A DNA stretch of 64,000 nt from Streptomyces sp. NBC_01481 (GCF_026339995.1 NZ_JAPEPT010000005.1:372001-436000); one strand, 5' to 3'. Shown: positions 27,427 through 35,738, counted from the stretch's first letter. The notes: a model not told the origin generated them from the letters alone. Made by a program: numbers and translations.

Positions 27427-27621
27427 GTGGCACTCTCGATTTCGGCGGTGGTGCTGCTGGCGATCGTCGTCTTCCTGCTGGTCCGGAAGTCCGGGCTGAA
27501 GGGTGGGCATGCGGCGGTCTGCGTGTTGCTCGGGTTCTATCTCGCAAGCTCGTCCATCGCCCCCACCATCAACGAACTGACCACGAATGTGGCCGGGATG
27601 ATCGGGGGCATCAAGTTCTAG
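27427..27621 (+). CDS. Small conserved membrane peptide
   Basis: 64 residues from GTG 27427, preceded by GGAGG with good spacing. Two hydrophobic segments (SISAVVLLAIVVFLLV and AAVCVLLGFYLASSS) flank a short basic loop (RKSGLKGGH). The C-terminus, APTINELTTNVAGMIGG, is amphipathic. The shape suggests a two-helix membrane peptide with both ends on the same side. I recall very similar peptides elsewhere in Streptomyces but know of no assigned function. It reads towards mshB, 48 bp away. Confidence 0.8.
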   Translation: MALSISAVVLLAIVVFLLVRKSGLKGGHAAVCVLLGFYLASSSIAPTINELTTNVAGMIGGIKF

Positions 27622-27669
27622 AGCCGCGGCCCGGTCGCGGGGGCTGTCCGGCCTCGTAGGCTGTCCCGT

Positions 27670-28557
27670 ATGAAGGATCTTCCCGCCCGCCGTCTGCTGC
27701 TGGTGCACGCGCACCCGGACGACGAGTCGATCAACAATGGCGCGACGATGGCCAAGTACGCGGCCGACGACGCCCAGGTCACGCTGGTGACCTGCACCCT
27801 CGGGGAGGAGGGCGAGGTCATTCCGCCGGACCTCGCCCACCTCGCGCCCGACCGGGACGACCGCCTCGGGCCGCATCGCATCGGCGAACTGGCCGCCGCG
27901 ATGAAGGAGCTGGGCGTCACCGACCACCGCTTCCTGGGCGGGCCCGGCCGTTTCCGGGACTCAGGGATGATGGGCCTCCCGCAGAACCATCGCGCGGAAG
28001 CGTTCTGGAACACCGGCGTGGACGAGGCCGCTCCGTATCTCGTCGAGATCATCCGTTCGGTGCGGCCCCAGGTCCTGGTGACGTACGACCCCAACGGCGG
28101 TTACGGGCATCCCGACCACATCCAGGCCCATCGGGTCGCGATGCGCGCCGCCGAGCTGGCCGCCGATCCCGCCTTCCGACCCGACCTCGGCGACGCGTAC
28201 TCCATCGCCAAGATCTACTGGAACCGGGTACCGCGCTCGGTGGCAGCGGAAGGCTTCGCGCGACTACGCGCCGCCGGAGTGGACTTCCCGGGCATCGCGG
28301 AGATCGACGACATTCCGGGTGTGGTCGACGACTCCGAGATCACCGCGGAGATCGACGGCACTCCGTACGCGAAAAGGAAGGCGGCGGCCATGCGCGCCCA
28401 TGCCTCCCAAATCGCCGTGGACGGCCCCTTCTTCGCACTCTCCAACGATCTGGGGCAACCGATCTTCGTGACGGAGTACTACCAGTTGGTGCAGGGCGAG
28501 CCGGGCGCGCCACCCGGAGAGCGTGAGCACGATCTCTTCGCGGGAGTGGCGGCATGA
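27670..28557 (+). CDS. mshB: MshB: N-acetyl-glucosaminyl-inositol deacetylase (mycothiol synthesis)
   Basis: A 295-residue zinc deacetylase of the LmbE family. It removes the acetyl group from GlcNAc-inositol in the second dedicated step of mycothiol synthesis, in the cytoplasm. The zinc motif HPDDE is at residues 15-19 and the second motif HPDH at 147-150. The insert region with PPDLAHLAPDRDDRLG distinguishes MshB from the close relative Mca. It overlaps the next gene by four bases (ATGA). Mycothiol is the main low-molecular-weight thiol of actinobacteria, supporting the lineage call. Confidence 0.93.
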   Translation: MKDLPARRLLLVHAHPDDESINNGATMAKYAADDAQVTLVTCTLGEEGEVIPPDLAHLAPDRDDRLGPHRIGELAAAMKELGVTDHRFLGGPGRFRDSGMMGLPQNHRAEAFWNTGVDEAAPYLVEIIRSVRPQVLVTYDPNGGYGHPDHIQAHRVAMRAAELAADPAFRPDLGDAYSIAKIYWNRVPRSVAAEGFARLRAAGVDFPGIAEIDDIPGVVDDSEITAEIDGTPYAKRKAAAMRAHASQIAVDGPFFALSNDLGQPIFVTEYYQLVQGEPGAPPGEREHDLFAGVAA

Positions 28558-28928
28558 GCGTCAGCGGCGGCCGGATCGCCGGTTATCTCTCTCTCGCGGT
28601 GTTCGGCGCGCTCGTGGGCATCGCGGGCTCACTGGTCCAAGGGGCCTGGTTCCCGGCCGGGTTGGTGCTCGCGCTGCTCGCCACCACCGGGCTGTTCTAC
28701 GGCGCGCTGCTGCTGACCGGCACCCAGCTCGGCGTGCTGGCCCCCGCCATCGGCTGGCTGCTGGCGATCGTGGCGCTGAGCATCGGCCGCCCGGAGGGCG
28801 ACGGCATGTTCGGCGCCGGCGTGGGGCCGCTCGTCTTCATGCTCGGCGGAATGGCGATCGCTGTGATGTGCGCCACCATGCCGCGGCTCGCGCAACCGGG
28901 CGGCGACCCCGGCCGACTTGGCAAGTAA
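28554..28928 (+). CDS. Small membrane protein co-transcribed with mshB
   Basis: 124 residues with four predicted helices (AGYLSLAVFGALVGIAGSL, WFPAGLVLALLATTGLF, GVLAPAIGWLLAIVALS, GPLVFMLGGMAIAVM) and a polar C-terminus. A four-base ATGA overlap with mshB shows coupling. Mycobacterial mshB is, from memory, also followed by a small membrane-protein gene, so the pair is conserved. No function is known to me. Confidence 0.82.
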   Translation: MSVSGGRIAGYLSLAVFGALVGIAGSLVQGAWFPAGLVLALLATTGLFYGALLLTGTQLGVLAPAIGWLLAIVALSIGRPEGDGMFGAGVGPLVFMLGGMAIAVMCATMPRLAQPGGDPGRLGK

Positions 28929-29233
28929 CGGCAACGCGAGGTACCTCTTCCACGGTTGTGTGCCGGTCCGGGGCCAATGTGCCGCACACCGCTCTCACCT
29001 CGGGCGGGACCCCCGACGCACACGCCGCGCGACGGGCCCCTATGGTGGGTCGCCCCCAGGGGGTGGGAAGGCACTGAACTGACCATGCCCGTACGGTCGG
29101 CGGAATGTCGCTTTCCACAGTCCCGGGGTGTCTGTCGGCGGCGGCCAGTATGGTGGTGCGCGCCGCCGAGCCGCCCGCAGCAGAGCACGCACTTGTAAGA
29201 AACGGGCGGTGGAGCCAACCGGGAGAACCTGCT
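28929..29233 (+). promoter_or_regulatory. Leader region before the peptidoglycan-binding protein gene
   Basis: A 305-bp gap. Near its start, CGGTTGTGTGCCGG and CCGCACACCG form an imperfect stem (about 28962-28993) that could act as a terminator for the mshB pair. A TATGGT hexamer at 29150-29155 is a possible -10 box, with no good -35. GGGAGA at 29221-29226 supports the TTG start at 29234. Confidence 0.35.
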
Positions 29234-31474
29234 TTGAGTCGTGAAACTGACAGTTCGTCCTCCGGCCCCCAGGGGCGCGGTGGAGCCGCGTACCCCTCGG
29301 GAACACCGCCGTACGGATCCCGCCAGTATCCGTCGCTGCATCCCACGCAGGACGCTCCGGACGAGACCGCCGCCGCGCCCGCCGAGCCGCAGCCGGACGA
29401 GCCCAGGACCGAGACCACGCTGACCACCCGCATCCGGATCAACATCCCGGGTTCGCGGCCGATCCCGCCGGTCGTCATGCGTACGCCGATGAGCGAGGCG
29501 GAGGCCGACGCCCACGCGGCCGCAACCGGTGGCCAGGACAGCGAGCGCACGGGCAGCACGCCCCGGCCGGACGTGGCGCAGGACGCCGCGGTTGCGGAGC
29601 CGGGGGCCGAGGAGAAGGCCCCGGCGAGCGACTGGTTCGCGCCACGGAAGTCCTCGTCGTCGAGTACGAACGGGGCGGGGCTTTCGGTGTCGGGCGCCCA
29701 GTCGTCCGCTTCCGCCGCGCCCGCGGGTCCGGCCGGTGCGTCCGGCGGGTCCGGCGCGGCTGCGAACGGCGGTGGTCCCGGGGCGGGGCTTCCGTACTTC
29801 TCCGACGGGCAGCAGTCCGGCGGGCGTCCGCCCGGCCCGGGTCAGGCCCCTCCCGGTTCCGGCCCCGGTCCCGAGACGCCCGCGCCGCGCCCGCGCAGCG
29901 CGCTCAGCGACCTGGCGGCGAACGCCGACGCGCCGCCCGCGGGTACGAACGGCTTCGCCCCTGGAGCTCCCGGGGCTCCTGGAGGCAGCACGCCTCCGCC
30001 GGGTGTACGGCCGCCGAGCGGCCCGACCGGGGGCCCGGTCAAGGGCAGCATGCCGATCCGTCCGCGTACTGGCGGCCAGGGCGCGCCTCAGGGCCCCGGC
30101 CACGGCATTCCCGGGCAGGGCCCGGGCGCACCCGGCCCCGGCGGACCTGGCTCCGGCGCACCTCTGATGTCCGACGACACCGCCGTGCTGACCCCGCAGA
30201 AGCCCGCAGGGCCGGCCTCCGAGCCCCCCGTTGGGCATGTCTCCGGCGACACGCTCACCAGCGGGATCCCTGTGGTCCCCCCGGAGCACCGCTCGCCCTT
30301 CCCGCCGTTCCCCGGCGCCGGTGTCGGACCCGCGACCGGACCCGGCACCGGACCGAACCCGCTCGCGACCCCGATCATCGGCGGCCCAGGCCCGCAGGAC
30401 CCCGACGCCGGTTTCTCCGCGCCCGAGTTCCCGGCCGGTACGAGCGGTACCCCCGCCGGCCCGGTGGCGCCCGTTCCCGCGCCCGCCGCGGCCCGGCCCG
30501 CCCCGGCCCCCCGTACCGCGCCCGCAAAGAAGGGCCGCTCCAAGCTCGTGCTCGCCGGCGTGGGAGTGTTTGTCCTGCTCGGCATTGCGTACGGCGCGGG
30601 CCTGCTGATGAACCACTCCGACGTACCGAAGAGCACCACGGTCCTGGGTGTCGACATCGGCGGCGGCACCAAGGAGGACGCCGTCGGCAAGCTCGACGCC
30701 GCTCTCGGCAAGCGCGCAGCCACCCCGCTGCAGCTCTCGGTCGGCGGCAAGAAGGAGCAGCTCGCCCCGGACAAGGCCGGGCTCTCGCTGGACAGCCAGG
30801 CCACCGTGCGCAACGCCGCGGGCAGCGACTACAACCCGGTCTCGGTGATCGGCTCCCTCTTCGGCGGCGAGCGCGTCGCCGAGCCGGTGATCCTGGTCGA
30901 CGAGGAGAAGCTGAGCGTCGCGCTCACCGACCTCGCGGGCGTCTCGGGCTCGGCCACCGAGGGCACGATCAGGTTCGAGCCGGGCAAGGCCGTGGCCGTA
31001 CCGGGCAAGTCGGGCAAGGCGCTGGACGTCGGACGCTCCATGCTCTCGGTCAAGGACGCGTACCGCGCCCAGGTCGAGACGGGCAGGCCGAACCTCGTGG
31101 AGCTGCCCGTCGCCACCCGCGAGCCGACGATAAGGCAGTCGGAGCTCGACCGGGCGATGAAGGCCTTCGCGGAGCCCGCGATGTCCGGCCTGATCACGAT
31201 CAAGGCGGGCGGTAAGCAGATCCAGTTCGGCCCCGCCAGGTCGCTGCCGAAGATCCTTTCCATGAAGGCGATCGACGGCAAGCTCGTCGAGGTCTACGAC
31301 AAGAAGGCGATCGACGAGCTCCTGGACGGCGTCTTCGACGGCGTCATGATCACCAAGGGCGACGGCAAGAAGCACCAGGTCTCCGCCGACGATGTCGCGC
31401 AGGCCATGGGCACGGCGCTGCGCGGCAAGACGCCCGAGGAGCGCACCACGGTCATCGAGCTCAACCCGAGCTAG
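29234..31474 (+). CDS. Membrane-anchored peptidoglycan-binding protein with a long disordered N-terminus
   Basis: About 746 residues. Residues 1-430 are Gly/Pro/Ala/Ser-rich and apparently disordered, predicted cytoplasmic. A single helix (KLVLAGVGVFVLLGIAYGAGLL) follows near residue 435-455. The remaining ~290 residues are extracytoplasmic and carry repeated modules of the PG_binding_4/VanW-associated type (VLGVDIGGGTKEDAV; LSVGGKKEQLAPDKAG). The likely start is TTG 29234, after GGGAGA, giving MSRETDSSSS. In-frame GTG 29105 lacks a ribosome site. The protein may tether the membrane to peptidoglycan. A strong terminator follows. Confidence 0.82.
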   Translation: MSRETDSSSSGPQGRGGAAYPSGTPPYGSRQYPSLHPTQDAPDETAAAPAEPQPDEPRTETTLTTRIRINIPGSRPIPPVVMRTPMSEAEADAHAAATGGQDSERTGSTPRPDVAQDAAVAEPGAEEKAPASDWFAPRKSSSSSTNGAGLSVSGAQSSASAAPAGPAGASGGSGAAANGGGPGAGLPYFSDGQQSGGRPPGPGQAPPGSGPGPETPAPRPRSALSDLAANADAPPAGTNGFAPGAPGAPGGSTPPPGVRPPSGPTGGPVKGSMPIRPRTGGQGAPQGPGHGIPGQGPGAPGPGGPGSGAPLMSDDTAVLTPQKPAGPASEPPVGHVSGDTLTSGIPVVPPEHRSPFPPFPGAGVGPATGPGTGPNPLATPIIGGPGPQDPDAGFSAPEFPAGTSGTPAGPVAPVPAPAAARPAPAPRTAPAKKGRSKLVLAGVGVFVLLGIAYGAGLLMNHSDVPKSTTVLGVDIGGGTKEDAVGKLDAALGKRAATPLQLSVGGKKEQLAPDKAGLSLDSQATVRNAAGSDYNPVSVIGSLFGGERVAEPVILVDEEKLSVALTDLAGVSGSATEGTIRFEPGKAVAVPGKSGKALDVGRSMLSVKDAYRAQVETGRPNLVELPVATREPTIRQSELDRAMKAFAEPAMSGLITIKAGGKQIQFGPARSLPKILSMKAIDGKLVEVYDKKAIDELLDGVFDGVMITKGDGKKHQVSADDVAQAMGTALRGKTPEERTTVIELNPS

Positions 31475-31497
31475 CTGCCGGCCGCTTCTTCGCTGAA

Positions 31498-31531
31498 AAG
31501 AGCCCCTGCCCGGACCCGGGCGGGGGCTCTT
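31498..31531 (+). terminator. Terminator after the peptidoglycan-binding protein gene
   Basis: The arms 31500-31513 and 31516-31529 form a 14-bp stem with one G-U pair and a 2-nt gap, flanked by A-rich (AAAA) and T-rich (CTTG) tails. Confidence 0.85.
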
Positions 31532-31666
31532 GTCACAGTGGGCATCACGGTCGGGATCAGAGCCGGGGCGCGGTCCGGATCATGGTGGTGCCCATGACAT
31601 CTGTCATCCCGGAGTCACGACCGACGACACTGACGGCGGACCCGGTCCGGCGGCCAGTCTGAACAC

Positions 31667-31792
31667 ATGACGACGACAGCCGCTCCCACCCGCACAACTC
31701 CGGTGGTGAGCTTCGAGAATGTGAACAAGAGCTACGGCACGGTCCGCGCCGTCGCCGACCTCTCGCTGACGCGGGAGAAGGGCTGGCTGTAA
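31667..31792 (+). pseudogene. Truncated start of an ABC-transporter ATPase
   Basis: An open frame of 41 codons begins MTTTAAPTRTTPVVSF and continues ENVNKSYGTVRAVADLSL. This is the typical first strand-and-loop region of an ABC ATPase just before the Walker A motif. It then changes to TREKGWL and stops at TAA 31790. Everything from Walker A onward is missing, and no later piece is seen before the next gene. The upstream DNA looks like an intact leader. It is most likely a remnant left by deletion; a functional 41-residue peptide is unlikely. Confidence 0.7.
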
Positions 31793-31806
31793 GCCGCCGG
31801 GACCCG

Positions 31807-31947
31807 TCACTTCGAGTGAGCGCACCGCGGGCAGGCGCACGGCGGACAGCGCACCGCGGACTCGATCGGCACGGTCCCCCGCTTGGGCCGGATGGTGACT
31901 GCAGGTCCCCACGTACGCCCGCCGTCGCGCGAGACGCGCAGGGTCAT
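31807..31947 (-). CDS. Tiny Cys-rich protein beside an XRE/DUF397 locus
   Basis: 46 residues from ATG 31947, whose start overlaps the upstream stop codon by one base (TGATG), so the two genes are translationally coupled. The C-terminus has the compact cluster CPPCACPRC, with four cysteines suitable for zinc. The first half (RVSRDGGRTWGPAVTIRP) is polar. I recall similar small Cys-ended proteins near Streptomyces XRE/DUF397 loci, but no function is known to me. Confidence 0.6.
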   Translation of the reverse strand: MTLRVSRDGGRTWGPAVTIRPKRGTVPIESAVRCPPCACPRCAHSK

Positions 31948-32174
31948 CACCACTGGCCCCCGTGCTGCTTCTGCTTCTGCCGCAGCCACTGCGTCACCTG
32001 CGCGGTCTCGTCGGGCGAGGCGGCGCGCAGGTCGTGCGCGCGGATCGTCGCGACGAAGTGGACGAATCTGACGCGCCGGTGTTCGCCGTCTGCGGCCAGG
32101 ACCTTGCCGGGGCCGTAGACGTCGGTGCCGGTGTGGGCGACGAATGCGCCGGGGGCGTGGGGGGTGTCGGGCAT
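31947..32174 (-). CDS. Small conserved hypothetical protein divergent from the XRE regulator
   Basis: 75 residues from ATG 32174, with GAGAGG at good spacing upstream. The sequence is globular-looking (GAFVAHTGTDVYGPGKVLA; RRVRFVHFVATIRAHDL) with a basic, Gln-rich tail. It is coupled to the Cys-rich gene and divergent from the XRE regulator across a 111-bp gap, which suggests control by that regulator (inference). The family is not recognised. Confidence 0.6.
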   Translation of the reverse strand: MPDTPHAPGAFVAHTGTDVYGPGKVLAADGEHRRVRFVHFVATIRAHDLRAASPDETAQVTQWLRQKQKQHGGQW

Positions 32175-32285
32175 GGGCGGGCCTCTCGCTCTGTGTGCGG
32201 AACTGCTCACAGAATGAGGTCGCGATGGCTACGCTCGGTAGGGGTTCGCACGTGACACCGGACAATGCACGCGGGGGAGTTGGGC

Positions 32286-33110
32286 ATGGCGATCGAGGAC
32301 AACCCGCAGTCGCGCGAGAGGTACGGCGAGGAGCTGCGCTCCCGGCGCGAAGCGGCTGGGCTCACCCAGGAGGAGCTGAGCCAGCGGGCGATCATGTCCC
32401 GCACCCACATCGCGCACATCGAGGCGGGCAGGCGCAGACCGTCGACGGACGACGCGCGGCGGCTTGATCAGGTGCTGGGGACGGGCGGGATCTTCGAACG
32501 GTTTCTGCCGACGCTGGACGGCCGGAAGGTGGCCGAACACTTCGAGGCCGCGAAGGAGATGGAGCAGCAGGCGTCGTTGATTCGGGAATACGCGACTGCC
32601 CTCGTGCCGGGCATCCTGCAGACCGAGGGCTATGCACGCGCGGTGTTCCAGTCGGGCTTCCCGCTGAAGACGGATGAGGAGTGTGACAAGGCGCTCGTCA
32701 CGCGCCTGGGTCGCGCCCACATCCTTGAGAACCCAAGGTCACCCGTTGTGTGGGCGCTGTTGGACGAGGCGGTGTTCCGGCGCCCCGTCGGTGGTCCGGG
32801 CACCATGGCTGAACAGTTGTGGCATATCGTGAAGTTGGGCGAGCGACGCCGTGTCCGTGTTCACGTACTGCCATTCGGAGCGGGTGCCCACGCGCTGATG
32901 GAGAGCATGGTCTCGCTGATGTGGTTCGAGGACCTGCCGCCGATCGTGTACGTGGAGGGCTGGAATACAGGCAAGGTCTGGGACCTTCCATCGGTGGTGC
33001 AACAGGGCATGGCTGCCTACGATCTCGCTTTGGGCGACGCGCTGTCGCACCATGAGTCGCTGGCCCTGATCAGGTCCGTTGCAGAGGAGTACGAGCGTGA
33101 ATCACAGTGA
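32286..33110 (+). CDS. XRE-family helix-turn-helix regulator with DUF5753 domain
   Basis: 274 residues. The N-terminal helix-turn-helix is at about residues 12-66 (ELRSRREAAGLTQEELSQRA; MSRTHIAHIEAGRRRPS). The rest is the DUF5753 domain, recognised by YATALVPGILQTEGYARAV and the later RVRVHVLPFGAGAH. The XRE-DUF5753 plus DUF397 architecture is abundant in Streptomyces and includes the WhiJ/abaA-type developmental loci. ATG 32286 has GGGGGAG upstream; ATG 32265 is an alternative. The end overlaps the DUF397 gene by 14 bp. Confidence 0.92.
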   Translation: MAIEDNPQSRERYGEELRSRREAAGLTQEELSQRAIMSRTHIAHIEAGRRRPSTDDARRLDQVLGTGGIFERFLPTLDGRKVAEHFEAAKEMEQQASLIREYATALVPGILQTEGYARAVFQSGFPLKTDEECDKALVTRLGRAHILENPRSPVVWALLDEAVFRRPVGGPGTMAEQLWHIVKLGERRRVRVHVLPFGAGAHALMESMVSLMWFEDLPPIVYVEGWNTGKVWDLPSVVQQGMAAYDLALGDALSHHESLALIRSVAEEYERESQ

Positions 33111-33324
33111 GCACGTCATCCCGGATGCTGCGGTGCCGTCGCTGTGGCGCAAGTCCAGCTACAGCGGCGCGAGTGAGGGCAGCTGCCTCGAAGTGAACGA
33201 CGCCCACCCCACCCACATCCCCGTCCGCGACAGCAAGAACCCCCACGGCCCGGCCGTCGTCTTCGGCCCGGCCGCCTGGACGTCCTTCGTCACCGCGGTC
33301 AAGGCGGCCGGCGCCGTCAGTTAG
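33097..33324 (+). CDS. DUF397 protein
   Basis: 75 residues from GTG 33097, overlapping the regulator gene by 14 bp. It has the family hallmarks WRKSSYSG, GSCLEV, the VRDSKNP block and a terminal PAAWTSFVTAVKAG-like segment. DUF397 proteins are encoded beside XRE/DUF5753 regulators and are thought to modulate them in a toxin-antitoxin-like manner (family knowledge). It converges on the gene ending at 33335, only 10 bp away. Confidence 0.9.
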   Translation: MNHSEHVIPDAAVPSLWRKSSYSGASEGSCLEVNDAHPTHIPVRDSKNPHGPAVVFGPAAWTSFVTAVKAAGAVS

Positions 33325-33334
33325 GGGCGGGGAC

Positions 33335-34198
33335 TCAGTTCAGCATCGCCCGCGCCACCCGCGCCTTTCGTCTGATCGCCTCCGCTGTCCCCGGATCGAC
33401 CGCTGCCACCACCTCCGCGTACGCGTCCATCTCCGCCGCTCCCGTCACGAACTCACCTCGCTCCACGAGCAGTTGCGCCCGTTCGTAGCGCAGCCGCGCC
33501 GGATGTGAGGGCAGCAGCAGGGACAGGTCGACCGCCCACAGGGCGACGTCCGAGCGTTCCGGGCGGGTTGTCGCCCAGGCGCGGATGTTGTTGAGGATGC
33601 GCAGCACCACGTCCAGCGGATCCGCCGCCGTCAGCATCGACGGGTCGAGCGGCGCGCCCGTCGCGCCCGCGACCAGTAGTTCCGCGTCCGATCCCGTCAG
33701 TGGCCGGCCGCCCGCGAAGGGGTCCACGAGGACCTGCTCGTCCGTGGCGGCCGGGTCGCCGAAGCCGACCACGAAGTGGCCGGGCAGGGCCACCCCGTAC
33801 ACCGGCGCCCCCGCACGGCGGGCGACCTCGATCCAGACCACCGACAGCAGGATGGGCAGGCCCCGGCGGCGCCGCAGGACCTCGTGCAGGAGGGAGGACT
33901 CCAGGCGCTGATAGTCACCGGGTGAGCCCTTGAAGCCGAGGCGTCCGCCGAGGAGGTCGGCCAGCGCCGCCGCCCAGGCGCGGGGAGCGGAGAGACCGAA
34001 GGGGAGCAGTCCGGCCAGCCGGTCCAGTTCGATCTGGGCCGCGTCCAGGGCGGAGTCGTCCACGGCCGGGTCCGCCACCGCGCCCACGAGCAGGCACAGC
34101 GCCGCGAGGTCGGGCCGCTCGGAGCGGGCCTCCTCGGCGAACTGCTGCCGCCGGTCGGCGGACCGGTCGGCGGGCATGTCGGGGGATTCGTCGTGCAT
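33335..34198 (-). CDS. SirB1-like transglutaminase-fold protein
   Basis: 287 residues from ATG 34198. The central block RRRRGLPILLSVVWIEVARR and LPGHFVVGF matches the transglutaminase-like SirB1/YchA family. The C-terminal ~90 residues are helical and tetratricopeptide-like (LSLLLPSHPARLRYERAQLL). The catalytic competence of such proteins is unclear. The frame runs upstream to 34447, but that part overlaps the neighbouring acetyltransferase gene. The gene lies 17 bp downstream of it and is probably co-transcribed. Confidence 0.82.
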   Translation of the reverse strand: MHDESPDMPADRSADRRQQFAEEARSERPDLAALCLLVGAVADPAVDDSALDAAQIELDRLAGLLPFGLSAPRAWAAALADLLGGRLGFKGSPGDYQRLESSLLHEVLRRRRGLPILLSVVWIEVARRAGAPVYGVALPGHFVVGFGDPAATDEQVLVDPFAGGRPLTGSDAELLVAGATGAPLDPSMLTAADPLDVVLRILNNIRAWATTRPERSDVALWAVDLSLLLPSHPARLRYERAQLLVERGEFVTGAAEMDAYAEVVAAVDPGTAEAIRRKARVARAMLN

Positions 34199-34215
34199 AC
34201 GCGTTTCGTACCCGC

Positions 34216-35211
34216 CTACGCGGGCCGGAAGTGGTGATAGCGGTGATGGGTCGCGAAGCCCATCCCCTCGTACAGCGCACGCGCCCCGTCGTTGTCGGCC
34301 TCCACCTGCAGCCACGCGGCCGACGCGCCCTCCTCCAGCGCGCGCCGCGCCAGCGCGGTCATCACCGTGGTGGCCAGGCGCTGACGCCGGTACGCCGGAT
34401 CCACCTCCACAGCCATGAAGCCCGCCCAGCGTCCGTCGACCACACACCGCCCGATGGCCGCAGGCACCTCACCCTCGCCGGGCACGGTTGCGAACCACAC
34501 AGAAGGGCCGCTTTCCAGGACGTGAAGCACATGTGGCCCGGGCACACCGAACCGCTGGTAGCGCTGCAGCCATGCCTCGTCGACGGAGCGCGCGAGCCGC
34601 ACCCGCTCCACCTCCGCGTCCAGGTCGCCGATGGGCGCCAGGCCCCCGATCCGCACCTCCGCCGACACCTCGCGCCTCCAGTCGCGCGCCTCCAGCTGCG
34701 CGCAGAGCTCCTCCTGGGTGCCCGCCGCGCCGGTCGCGGTCTGTATGTACGCGGGCAGTCTCCGGCGCTCGTACCAGGCACGCACATGCGCCAGTGCCTC
34801 GTCGAGGGGCAGCCCCGGGTCGCCGAGCGGCAGCACCGAGTTGGCCCGCCGGGTGAAGCCGGACGACGCCCGCAGCTCCCACTCGCCCAGCCGTTCGCTC
34901 TCCACCGGCTGCCAGGCGCGCGCCGTGACCCGCGCGAGTTCCTCGAAATCCGACGCGGGACCCCGCCGCCGAGCCGGCGCGGCAGGGACGACCTTGCCCG
35001 CGACCAGGGACGATTCCGCGATACGGACGGTCTCTCCGGTCCTTCGTGTGATCAGCAGCACACCCTGCTTCCAGGATGTGAGAACGCCAACCGTGTCGGT
35101 GAACTTCGTCAGCTCGCTGTCAGTATCGGTCAGGCGCCGGACTGATACACGTTTGCCCACGTCAGCAGGTGTAATACGGACCTCGAGCCGTCCGCCGCCG
35201 GTGAATTCCAC
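34216..35211 (-). CDS. GNAT acetyltransferase with an N-terminal SH3-like domain
   Basis: 331 residues. The first ~75 (GKRVSVRRLTDTDSELTKF; DTVGVLTSWKQGVLLITRR) look like a small beta-barrel of the SH3 type. The C-terminal half is a GNAT fold with the acetyl-CoA loop RRQRLATTVMTALARRAL and the ending ARALYEGMGFATHHRYHHF. The arrangement resembles mycobacterial Rv0428c-type proteins (memory). The substrate is unknown. The gene diverges from the ferredoxin gene across 114 bp. Confidence 0.85.
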   Translation of the reverse strand: MEFTGGGRLEVRITPADVGKRVSVRRLTDTDSELTKFTDTVGVLTSWKQGVLLITRRTGETVRIAESSLVAGKVVPAAPARRRGPASDFEELARVTARAWQPVESERLGEWELRASSGFTRRANSVLPLGDPGLPLDEALAHVRAWYERRRLPAYIQTATGAAGTQEELCAQLEARDWRREVSAEVRIGGLAPIGDLDAEVERVRLARSVDEAWLQRYQRFGVPGPHVLHVLESGPSVWFATVPGEGEVPAAIGRCVVDGRWAGFMAVEVDPAYRRQRLATTVMTALARRALEEGASAAWLQVEADNDGARALYEGMGFATHHRYHHFRPA

Positions 35212-35325
35212 AGGTCTGCGCGCCCCTCCTGTTCGGATCGTCCCCAGGAACGGAGATACTAGGGGCGGGCATCGACGACGCCGCGCTCCCGCGCAATGCC
35301 AGCCCTACCGAGGAGGAACGACAGC

Positions 35326-35646
35326 GTGACCTACGTCATCGCGCAGCCTTGTGTCGACGTCAAGGACAAGGCGTGCATCGAGGAGTGCCCCGTCGACTGC
35401 ATCTACGAGGGCTCCCGGTCCTTGTACATCCACCCGGACGAATGCGTCGACTGTGGTGCTTGTGAGCCGGTCTGCCCGGTCGAGGCGATCTTCTACGAGG
35501 ACGACACCCCCGAGGAGTGGAAGGACTACTACAAGGCGAACGTCGAGTTCTTCGACGATCTCGGTTCGCCCGGTGGTGCCTCCAAGCTCGGCCTCATCGA
35601 GCGCGACCACCCCTTCATCGCCGCACTTCCGCCGCAGAACCAGTAG
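35326..35646 (+). CDS. fdxA: 7Fe ferredoxin (3Fe-4S plus 4Fe-4S)
   Basis: A 106-residue electron carrier. The first cysteine set (CVDVKDKACIEECPVDC) lacks the classical CxxC spacing, as in seven-iron ferredoxins. The second (CVDCGACEPVCP) is the canonical CxxCxxCxxxCP. GTG 35326 has AGGAGG at 35311-35316. It heads the unit leading to the DapC gene, with a hairpin between. In mycobacteria, a ferredoxin gene similarly precedes a DapC-like aminotransferase (memory). Confidence 0.94.
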   Translation: MTYVIAQPCVDVKDKACIEECPVDCIYEGSRSLYIHPDECVDCGACEPVCPVEAIFYEDDTPEEWKDYYKANVEFFDDLGSPGGASKLGLIERDHPFIAALPPQNQ

Positions 35647-35670
35647 GACTCGCGGCAGGTGCTCTCCCCG

Positions 35671-35701
35671 GTCCCGTACGGCTTCGTCGTCCGTACGGGA
35701 C
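35671..35701 (+). terminator. Hairpin between the ferredoxin and DapC genes
   Basis: An 11-bp perfect stem (35671-35681 with 35691-35701) and 9-nt loop begins 25 bases after the ferredoxin stop. It may be a terminator or a partial one allowing read-through to dapC, which starts 38 bases on. Confidence 0.65.
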
Positions 35702-35738
35702 CGAAGCGTTCACCCCGGAAAGACAGAAAGAGAAGCCC

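Noticed and set aside
28697..31375. A minus-strand frame of 892 codons opposite the peptidoglycan-binding protein gene
   Set aside because: Antisense shadow of a gene with a transmembrane segment and family modules.
31552..31666. Possible promoter and gene start before the ABC remnant
   Set aside because: It looks like a leader sequence but no complete gene follows; it is noted only as context for the pseudogene.
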